In this document: piece by piece, positions 42,536 through 51,100 of the stretch
Numbering within the stretch: the stretch's first letter is position 1
Layout: each line of letters starts with the position of its first letter
Assembly: GCF_021504595.1 (NCBI RefSeq)
Contig: NZ_JACSGT010000003.1
Span: forward strand, 186,001-250,000
Reading direction: 5' to 3'
DNA from: Chryseobacterium indicum
GTDB lineage: Bacteria; Bacteroidota; Bacteroidia; Flavobacteriales; Weeksellaceae
DNA length: 64,000 nucleotides
Notes under the pieces: generated by a model
The model's database searches: none
The model's input: the letters and a program-made list of their open reading frames with translations, nothing else
Told to the model about the DNA's origin: nothing
Made by a program: the position numbers and the translations under genes

Positions 42536-44419
42536 TTAGTTGTGGAAATAAATATTATCAAAGAAAATATCTCCGTTTCCATCTACTTTGAATTGAATGA
42601 TGTTGCTGAGTACAACCGGAGAGAAGGAAGACAGCGGGATGTCTACACTTTTCCAGCCATTGGTATTGGCACCAATTCCGGAAGGAACGGAAAGCGCGTA
42701 CGCTTTTTCTACTGGTCCCGGACTGATGAGATAGAAATTAAGATTAGTAGAATTGGCAGTATAGTAGTCTATATGAACATACCCGTAAGAAGAAACGTTG
42801 AGCGGACTTGCAAACTGGGTTCCCTGATAGTTTAGACCTGCATATTTCAGGGTATTGTTTCCTGCTATAGGAGTTTGGAAAACGGCGGTACTTTGTCCCC
42901 AGTTCGGGTTAAAATCTGTTCCCGAAACGTTGGTATACGAATCACTGAAAACAGACAATACACCGGCAGCAGGAAGAGTTGGTACAGGTGCAGCCGCAGT
43001 TGGCGTTGCAGGAATAATGCTTCCATCGTTGTAATAATAGATGTTATCTGCATAAAAACCGGAAATATTGGTTCCCACAAAAACTATTTGCCCGATATGC
43101 GCTTTTGTGCTAAGCCCTGTAAACTGAGTAAGTTTAATATCAAAACTTTTCCATGCCTGAGAAGCTAAAGAAGTTCCTGCAATGCTATATTCACCCGTTT
43201 TATCATCACTTCCTCCATACACTCCGTCTGCTCCGAAATCTACCACCTGAATTTTTAAATTAGCTCCGGAAGCAATAGTATTGGGAAAATAGAAATCGAA
43301 ATGTAAAGTAGACATTAAACTGGCATTTACTGTCGGGTTGCTAGACTGTATTCCCACAAAATTAAAATTGGTATAATTAAGGACGTGGTCATTATTCACT
43401 GTAAAATCAGCCGATTGTGTGGTCTGATATGGAGCCCAGTATCCGTTGTAGTAATCTACGGGAACATTGGTGTAGGCATCACTAAAAATAGAAATGACTT
43501 TATTGGAAGGCTGTGTCGGTACAGGTGCATGAACAAAACTTCCTGAAGAATTAATGGTAAGGTTTCCATTTGCTGTATTACCACCTAAAGTAGCCGTAAT
43601 AACGGAAGAACCGGATCCTATTGTGTTTACATTTCCAAGCTGATCTACCGAGGCTACTGCTGTATTGGAAGATTTAAAATTGAAATAATATGGGGTAAGA
43701 TTCACCGCTTGTGTTGCTCCGTTTGGCATACTGTAAGCGGCGGTAAGTCCGTCGATTTTATTATTTACACCTACAAATGAAGTGATCGTTTTGTTATTTC
43801 CGTTCAGGATGGAAGCTGACTGATAGGAAATGGTTCCGAGCTTTTCGAATTTCACCTCATCTACCCAAAATGTATATCCTTTATTGTTTTCAGGACCTTC
43901 GGAATAGAAAAACATTCCTTTTTCCATTTTTAGTTTTGAAGGATCAGGAATCGGGATGATTACTTTTTTCCAGTTGGTATTTACCGGAAGTGCGGAAAGG
44001 GAAACCTGATATTTGTTTTCGCCAAGATCATTCCCAAAACCAATCACGTCTATATTGGCAGCCTGAGTTGCTTTGATCCAGAATGTTAATGCATTGTAAT
44101 CTGAAAGATCTCTTCCTACAGAGGTGTAAAATGATCCTCCTGCGTAAGCTCCTTCGGGACTTCCATAATCCGGAACGGCAAATTTCATGGAAGTGGTTCC
44201 TGAATATTTTACCTGAGTGTCTACATCAAATGCTTTTACATCCGATCCTCCGAATGCCGAATAATTCAGTCCTGAACTGAAGGCATCTATAAAAACTTCC
44301 GGATTTTTGGAATATTCTGCCGGTTCAAGTTCGCTGATGTCTCTCTGACAGCCAAAAGCAACTAAAAGTGAAGCACTTAATATTACTCTTGTAAATGTAT
44401 GTTTAAATATATTTTTCAT
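42536..44419 (-). CDS. Surface glycan-binding lipoprotein with repeated modules (SGBP-like)
   Basis: A 627-residue lipoprotein (Cys24 in VAFGC). Layout: an N-terminal CBM-like beta-sandwich (about 40-195, WVDEVKF), a bacterial Ig-like domain (about 195-295, VASVDQLGNVNTIGSGSS), and two copies of the module opening ISIFSDAYTN (about 300-460) and LSVFSDSYTN (about 480-627), the last ending FFDNIYFHN. Those modules match two in the T9SS protein at 27960. No catalytic motif. It replaces a SusD-type protein in this locus by position, next to the barrel fusion, and probably holds beta-glucan at the surface. It starts 11 bp after the barrel gene. Confidence 0.85.
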   Translation of the reverse strand: MKNIFKHTFTRVILSASLLVAFGCQRDISELEPAEYSKNPEVFIDAFSSGLNYSAFGGSDVKAFDVDTQVKYSGTTSMKFAVPDYGSPEGAYAGGSFYTSVGRDLSDYNALTFWIKATQAANIDVIGFGNDLGENKYQVSLSALPVNTNWKKVIIPIPDPSKLKMEKGMFFYSEGPENNKGYTFWVDEVKFEKLGTISYQSASILNGNNKTITSFVGVNNKIDGLTAAYSMPNGATQAVNLTPYYFNFKSSNTAVASVDQLGNVNTIGSGSSVITATLGGNTANGNLTINSSGSFVHAPVPTQPSNKVISIFSDAYTNVPVDYYNGYWAPYQTTQSADFTVNNDHVLNYTNFNFVGIQSSNPTVNASLMSTLHFDFYFPNTIASGANLKIQVVDFGADGVYGGSDDKTGEYSIAGTSLASQAWKSFDIKLTQFTGLSTKAHIGQIVFVGTNISGFYADNIYYYNDGSIIPATPTAAAPVPTLPAAGVLSVFSDSYTNVSGTDFNPNWGQSTAVFQTPIAGNNTLKYAGLNYQGTQFASPLNVSSYGYVHIDYYTANSTNLNFYLISPGPVEKAYALSVPSGIGANTNGWKSVDIPLSSFSPVVLSNIIQFKVDGNGDIFFDNIYFHN

Positions 44420-44430
44420 TTTTGTACAAG

Positions 44431-47400
44431 TTATTTACCAATGTTGATTTGAATATACGTTCTTATCTCCCATTCGTTTCCGTTCGGGAACCCGATTGCG
44501 GTAGGATCAGGAACCCAGTTTCCGGCTCCGTTAATGGTATATGTAGGGGCGTATCTCGGAGAATACTGATCTAAAGTTCTGTACGTCCCGCGAACTCCGA
44601 TTCTTGTTCCCGGAAGAATCCACCATTCCGGTTTTCCTATTTCAAGGGAGAGATCTCCCATGAGCTGCATCGGGAAGGTAAGGTTATAATCTCTGTGGTA
44701 ATCATAAGGTCCCCAATCGTTCAGTTTGAATGCAGTTACAAATTTTAATTTTTTGTAAATGGTTCTCAGCTCCAGTCCGAATCTTTCGATTTTTCTGGTA
44801 TCGCTTCCATTTGCCTGTGCCGTTCCGCCGTAAATATTAGCTATCACTCCGAAGTCTGAGCTTACTTTAGAAACAATTCTTGCATTGGCTTCCCAAAGAT
44901 TGGCTTCCGGTGCAGCTCCCGGAAATGCGAACGTGGTTCTTCCGTCTGGTAAAATTCCTATTGCAGCATCCTGTGTTGTCGGCAAATGTCTGTATACAAA
45001 TCCTGTACTGAATGCAAATGGTGCATCTTCTGTTTTATCACTGTCCCATGCGTACATCCATGTAGCAGGAGTAGGATCATACGTGAAAAGGATTTCTCCT
45101 GCGGTCTGCTCGCGGTTTGCTCTTACCACAAAAGGATCTTCCAGTATGTTTCTTGGTCTTCCCGGTGCAGGTGCATTCGCCGGAACCGGACCTTCGATCG
45201 GTTTCTGCCAAAGGAAATTAGGCGCAATCTGGAAATTCCCGATGTTGTAGGTAAATCCTGAAAGGACGTTATACTGGTTTCCGCTTCCGCTGTCTTTTAG
45301 TCTCCATCCGGTAAAGGTTTGCGTGTAATCTGCTCCTCCATTGGCAACCAACCCCATCATCGCTCCCTGGGCGTACCAGTTGAATTTTCCGCCGGTGTAG
45401 GTAAATTTGGCTTTTCCTCCCCAATTGTCTTTGCCGCTGATCTGATCCTGATAAATGTTTCCGTCTCTGTATAACTGGAATGTTCTTCCGTTAAGCGGCT
45501 GTCCGCCCCAGATTCCTCCCAGATCAACTCCGAAGTTTCCGAATTTTCTCTGAACCGCAAACGTTACTCTTCTTGTTTTAGGCTGAGGAATGGCAAATGA
45601 GCTCTGTGTATCTCCTCTCTGATCAAGATCTTCATGATAGATTCCTGTAAGATCGAATTTTCCTGCTTTTCTTGAGTATTTTACCAATAATGCAGGATTC
45701 GCTCCCCACCAGAGTTCAGGTCCGAAAGCTACTTTCAGCCCGTTGATTTCTTTTTTTCCGGTGAATTCAAAACCGAAAGGTGCCTGTCCATTGTAGATGT
45801 CCATATTAGGACCATAATTGGCTTCAGGATACAAACCGAAAATATCGCCTTCATATCCCCAATGGTAATGCCCTGTTCTATAAAATCCGTGGAGATCAAA
45901 GTATTTCTGATTCCAGGTATAACTTGCGTTGTACACCTGAATTCTGTTGAGATCTCTCATTGTGGTTGTGGTTCCGTCTGCATTCATTACCTGAATGGCT
46001 CTTCCCCTGTTTTCATAAAATATCTGGTCGATAGGATTTTCTGCCACATTTCCCAGAATATTAAAATTCACATTGGCTCTCATATTGGCAGTCGGATTTC
46101 CTTCTACTCCAACGTAATAAGATTCCATATGATCAAAACCCTGTCTGTTCGGATAGGATGTATAAGCATCTGTTTTCTCTTTCGGTGTGGTGATGAGACT
46201 TCCTCCTGTACTGAAGGTTGAAAAATCTGCTCTCAGATTGCTTATTCTGATGAGATCATTGCTTTCTCCTTTCAGAGCAGCCTTATCTCCTCTTGCTCTA
46301 AGGCTTGCATCGGTTATGCTGATGTCATTGAAATAGTTTTTAACCGCACCGGAAGATTTCATCTGGGTACTTTCGTAAGGATTGTACTGATGAACCTGTT
46401 TTAAAGTATAATATGCACTTCTGGGATACAACTGGTAATGTCCTGTAGCATCTGTTTTTCCTTTGGCACAAATTCCGAACCATTCTTCGTTCATGTTGTT
46501 TTCGCCTTTCCGGTAATCTCTGATGTATCCTCCGTTGCTCCATGAAGCATTGGTATTATGTACATCCAGATCTTCGGTCTGTTTGTATTTCCACCAACCG
46601 TCGCTAAACTGGAACGTAAATCCTCCCAGAGCATTTCCTGCTTTTCCCATACCGGCTGCATTTTCATAAATTTCCTGCCAGTTTCCGAGCAGATAATACG
46701 ATTGTGCATCCTGATCTTCTTTTTGAGAAAGTTCGTTAAAGGAGTCTGCCCCAAATTCTGTGAAAAGTACCGGTTTTCCGTATTCTGTTTTTACTTTCAG
46801 GAAAAGATCGCCAAAAGAAGCACCGCGATAGACGTTGGTTCCGAAAATATCTACATCTTTACATTCTTTGGCAATGATATCTAAGAACAGGGTATCTCCG
46901 TTACACAGCGCAATTGGATGACCGGAATCTACGGATTTCATTTCCAGAGCCGCCTGATTAAACAGCTTGTACATGGCAACTGCTTTCTGGGTAGATTTTC
47001 TGTCTTTCACCGGAATGTCTTCTGTCTCTGCTCCTTCCCAGAATAAACCATAATTGTTTTCGTTTCCTAAAAGGTAAAGCAAAAGTCCCGGTGTATTTTT
47101 ATACTGCTCTGCAAGTTCTTTTGCTTCTTTCAGTAAGAGCTCCTGTGTTGCAGGATTTGCATAATCTGTATTTACTACCCAAGATCCGTTCACGGTAAGA
47201 CCATATCTTCCGAAGGAGTGATTGAGCATGGTGTAAATTCCATAATTTTCGTAGATGTAGGTAATCCATTTTGCAGGAATTCCGGTGTAGATTCTTACGG
47301 TATTTACGCCCATATTTTTCAGAAGTCCCATTTCATCATCCAGAGCTTTTTTGATGAAATCATCGGACTGCTTCCAAAGGGAATAGTTGTAATTGGTTCC

Positions 47401-47559
47401 AACAGGATAGTAATCCCAGTTCATTCCGTTTACAATGAAAGGCTTCCCGTTTACTTCTAATTTTTGTCCGTCGGCATTATTCGCCACCTCAACTTTTTGT
47501 GCCTGAGCGTGGGAAAGATGAGCGCCGATACAGGCCAAAAAAAATAATATTCTTTTCAT
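44431..47559 (-). CDS. Clan GH-A glycosidase fused to a C-terminal outer-membrane beta-barrel
   Basis: A 1042-residue exported protein (signal peptide ending AQAQ). Residues about 30-400 form a GH2/GH72-like TIM barrel: VNGMNWDYYPVG, GVNTVRIYTGIPAKW, acid/base candidate Glu167 in LGNENNYG and nucleophile candidate Glu268 in LFTEFGAD. From about 430 to the end, the sequence is a succession of amphipathic strands rich in aromatic residues and Gly (YYVGVEGNP, FDLHGFYRTGHYHWG, KFVTAFKLNDWG) ending YIQINIGK, as in outer-membrane barrels. No TonB box or plug is visible. It is the first gene of the beta-glucan locus, with an AT-rich inverted repeat 106 bp upstream. A surface enzyme with its own pore or anchor is the likely reading; the barrel is judged by eye. 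Confidence 0.8.
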   Translation of the reverse strand: MKRILFFLACIGAHLSHAQAQKVEVANNADGQKLEVNGKPFIVNGMNWDYYPVGTNYNYSLWKQSDDFIKKALDDEMGLLKNMGVNTVRIYTGIPAKWITYIYENYGIYTMLNHSFGRYGLTVNGSWVVNTDYANPATQELLLKEAKELAEQYKNTPGLLLYLLGNENNYGLFWEGAETEDIPVKDRKSTQKAVAMYKLFNQAALEMKSVDSGHPIALCNGDTLFLDIIAKECKDVDIFGTNVYRGASFGDLFLKVKTEYGKPVLFTEFGADSFNELSQKEDQDAQSYYLLGNWQEIYENAAGMGKAGNALGGFTFQFSDGWWKYKQTEDLDVHNTNASWSNGGYIRDYRKGENNMNEEWFGICAKGKTDATGHYQLYPRSAYYTLKQVHQYNPYESTQMKSSGAVKNYFNDISITDASLRARGDKAALKGESNDLIRISNLRADFSTFSTGGSLITTPKEKTDAYTSYPNRQGFDHMESYYVGVEGNPTANMRANVNFNILGNVAENPIDQIFYENRGRAIQVMNADGTTTTMRDLNRIQVYNASYTWNQKYFDLHGFYRTGHYHWGYEGDIFGLYPEANYGPNMDIYNGQAPFGFEFTGKKEINGLKVAFGPELWWGANPALLVKYSRKAGKFDLTGIYHEDLDQRGDTQSSFAIPQPKTRRVTFAVQRKFGNFGVDLGGIWGGQPLNGRTFQLYRDGNIYQDQISGKDNWGGKAKFTYTGGKFNWYAQGAMMGLVANGGADYTQTFTGWRLKDSGSGNQYNVLSGFTYNIGNFQIAPNFLWQKPIEGPVPANAPAPGRPRNILEDPFVVRANREQTAGEILFTYDPTPATWMYAWDSDKTEDAPFAFSTGFVYRHLPTTQDAAIGILPDGRTTFAFPGAAPEANLWEANARIVSKVSSDFGVIANIYGGTAQANGSDTRKIERFGLELRTIYKKLKFVTAFKLNDWGPYDYHRDYNLTFPMQLMGDLSLEIGKPEWWILPGTRIGVRGTYRTLDQYSPRYAPTYTINGAGNWVPDPTAIGFPNGNEWEIRTYIQINIGK

Positions 47560-47664
47560 TATATATATAATTTTCTATTCAGGTTTATTGTTCATAGGGA
47601 TATAAAATCCGCTCATGAATCATTTCTGCCTAAATTAAAAATGTTAACAATTAGTTCATAAATA

Positions 47665-47691
47665 ATATGTATATACATTTGATATACATAT
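47665..47691. promoter_or_regulatory. AT-rich inverted repeat, candidate regulator site
   Basis: ATATGTATAT and ATATACATAT are exact 10-bp inverses with a 7-bp spacer, 106 bp before the start of the barrel-glycosidase gene. It may be the binding site of the HTH regulator at 25182. Its low complexity makes chance possible. Confidence 0.35.
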
Positions 47692-48019
47692 TTATAATAT
47701 TGATTATCAAATATTTAACTAACAAAACACAATACATAAAATCATTTTTATGCAGAAAGATGAGCTTATTTTTAAGCAATTGAATTATGAATTATTTAAC
47801 ATTTTATATCAGTTAATCCTAAAATTTTTAACCTTAAATAAATATTCAACTGTAAAATATGCTCTGAAAATTTTCACACTTTTAAGAATTTTGAACCGCA
47901 AACCGGCAAAGTATTTTTATGATATTTCATTTTCAGAAATAAAATTCTTTAAGAAATTATTGAACTGATATTACAATTTCTAAGCGTTATCAGATTTAAA
48001 TGCACTACCTTTTTTAATG

Positions 48020-48050
48020 CAAAAAAACCATTCGATCTCTCGAATGGTTT
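48020..48050 (-). terminator. Intrinsic terminator of the giant surface-protein gene
   Basis: On the minus strand AAACCATTCGA and TCGAATGGTTT (perfect 11-bp stem, 4-base loop) are followed by seven T. It lies 71 bp after the stop codon at 48121. Confidence 0.8.
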
Positions 48051-48120
48051 AACATGAAAACATTGTACTCTGCCATTTTAAAACTGACTTGGGATGCAGA
48101 GTTGGGAAAACTAAGTATTA

Positions 48121-51100
48121 TTATTCTCTATATTTAACCACCATTTTCTTTGTATAAGATTTATTTTCAGAATCTGTAACTTTCAGTAAATAGTATCCTT
48201 TGATTTGTAATGGAAGATCGATTCTTACTTCTTCTGAAGGACTGAAATTCTTTTCCAGAATAAGCACTCCGTTAATATCAATAACTTCAGCTCTTATTAT
48301 TTTCTTTCTTGTATATTCCGCACCTTTTCTGTGTTCTAGTCTTATAAATGCCACATCGTTTACAGGATTCGGATACAGATGAACTACTGTCATTTCCTGT
48401 TCCTGTGCTTTAGACTGGATGGTATTGGTTACCGTATTGGTTTTCAGAAGATTTTCATCATCAAATGCAATAGATGCACTGTTTTTAATTTTCGTATCTT
48501 CTTTTAATCCTTTTTTAGGCAGGATTGAGAAGGTAACATAGCCCTGAGATCTGTCTGAGTCTACAGAAGTAGACGGTAAAAATATATTTTCCAGTTTAAA
48601 GGTAATCTTGTTATCTATAATTTCCGTAGATACGTTATCATGACTTGCCGATACCAGTTTAAAGGTATTGATGTCTAATTCCTGCGGAATTGCATCTATA
48701 ATCGATACATTCTGAGTAGCAAAGTTTCCTACGTTCTCAAATCTGATGGTATAAGTAAGCATCTGATCCGGCAGTATATATCCTTCTTCTCCATACCCCT
48801 TCGGATAAACCAGAATATCATTAGGATCTATAGCTCCGTATACGTTGTAATTTTGCATCAACAGGTTATCGTCTAAATTACAGTCTGCAGATGGATTTAC
48901 AATTTCTCCTTTAAAATCTAATTCATCTCCAACTAAAACAGATGCATCTGTACCGGTCATAAAACTGATTATTTTATTACCAAAAGGATTCAGAGATCCT
49001 ACGCTCCAGGAATATCGAGTATAGTTTTTTGAGTTTGCCACAAAACTTTCCTGCTGCGCAATTGGTGAAGACGGACTGATAATATTTACAGATGAAGGTA
49101 TGGTAAAGTTTATAACGCTTGAATTGGATGTATTTCTGGACTGATTGCTCACCACAATTTTAAACTGATTATTGGTATATCCTTTACGGATAGCAGTTCC
49201 TCCCATATTTATTTTTAAATCTGTATCGTTACAGGTTGACGTTGCAGCGATAAATATTTTTTGGGAAGGCTGATAATTGGTCAGATCAAAAACTTTAGAC
49301 CCTGCACTTAATCCGTTTTCTTCTAATATTTTCAGCTCCACATCATTCTGTGTCGTATAAAAACTGAAGGTTCCGTTATCACTGGAGTATACTTTGGCAT
49401 TCGTAGGCACCACTTTAATAGCCGCTCTTGAAACGGTAGGTTCGCTGTCCTGCTTCACGCCATCATTATTGCTGTCGAAATAAACGATACCGGAAACTTT
49501 TGTCTGCTGAGGTTCTACGATTTCGAGTATTTGGTTGGCAGAAACATTAGTCAGCTTCTGAATGATTCCGCTTGCCCATTTAACGGTGATCGTATTGATG
49601 GTTGCTGCGTTTCCTAGTCCAAAATGCTGTGTATAGCTGCTTTGTCCTCCAAATCCGCTCTGGCTGTTTACTTCTCTCATCTGTGTTTTGCTGCCTGTTT
49701 CTACAAATATTTTTGTACCGATGGCAGAACCATTACTTTCAGTGGCTTTCAGGTTAATTTCTAACCATTTGTTGGTATTTCCGTTATTGACGAAAATATG
49801 GTTTTTCTGATTAGAATGGGTTGCCACGGCAAGATCCAGATCGCCGTCATGATCGTAATCGCTCCATGCGTGTCCGAAAGAAAGTCCGAAATTATAAGTA
49901 ATCGCTTCGTCTCTGTTTTCAGTAAAATTCCCGTTTCCGTCGTTAAAGTAAAGGAATTTTCTGATTCGGTCATTGGTAACAAATAAATCTAAATCTCCGT
50001 CATTATCTATATCTGCAAAGCTGCATCCGTGAGAACTTCCTCCCTGATTAACAATAGAATTGGTAATTTTCTGGAAGTTTCCGTTTCCTAAATTTTTATA
50101 CAGGAAATTGGTTGTTGTGTTAGAATTGGTAACAAAAAGATCCAAATCGCCATCATTATCAATATCTCCCCAGCAGCTTCCTACAGATTTTCCGCCTTCC
50201 TGATTGATGATATTATTTTTCTTGGAGAAGGTTCCGTTTCCGTCGTTATGGAATAACGAATTTTTATTTCCGCTGCCATTAGGGACAAATAAATCCATCA
50301 GTCCGTCCTGGTCATAATCTGCCCATGTTGGCCCAAGAGAAGAATTGGCTTCCAGCGGAATGGCATCTGCCTGTTCTTTTACAAAGCCTCCGCTGCCTGT
50401 ATTTCTGTGCAGCTCATTGTATTTTGTAGGGAAATAATTACACATAAATACATCTACTTTATTATCATTATCATAGTCTGCAAATGCTCCGCCATGGTAA
50501 TAAGAAACATCCTGAGTAAAAGATTTGGTATTGTCTGCGACTAATGTACCGTTATCATTTCTGTAAAAACGGTTGGGATTTCTTGTATTATTAAGAACCA
50601 ATAAGTCTTCATCTCCGTCATTATCCACATCTGCCCATGTATTACTCATAGAAACACCGTCTTCAGGTAAAACCTGTCCTGCTGTAAAGCCTCCGGTTTT
50701 ATTATTCATAAAGATTCGGTTAGGCGCTGTAAGTCCCATATCTGTAATATAGATATCATCATATCCGTCATTATTGATGTCTACCCAACTGATGGTCCAT
50801 GAGTTGGAGGTGTAAGAATCAAATACAGGATCTTCCAGACGGGAAAATATAAGTTTGGACGTATTGGTTGTCTGTACAGATACAGAATTAGCGATGGTAG
50901 ACTGCTGCGTTTCTCCGTTCACTTTTCCTGTTACCACGGTTTCAACGGTAGAGTTAAGGGTAGTTCCTACCAATTCTCCGTTATTGGCACCTACAGTTGC
51001 CACAACTTTAGTTTCAATCTGATACGTAGAGTTAGGCTGTAAAGTAGGCAGGTTGTTGTATTCTACTTTTGTTTTATCATTAAGCTCTGTAATAACCCCC

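Larger units (their letters stand above)
47560..48120. other. Promoter and leader region of the beta-glucan locus, plus downstream terminator
   Basis: A 561-bp, AT-rich gap upstream of the barrel gene. It holds the inverted repeat 47665-47691 and the terminator 48020-48050 of the giant surface-protein gene. A plus-strand 72-codon frame at 47750-47968 is Lys/Leu/Phe-rich and has no match in form to any family I know; I do not call it a gene. No exact TAnnTTTG promoter was found. Confidence 0.6.

Noticed and set aside
47750..47968. 72-codon plus-strand frame
   Set aside because: Lys/Leu/Phe/Asn-rich translation from a very AT-rich gap, no signal, no recognisable domain, and it opposes both neighbours; most likely chance.
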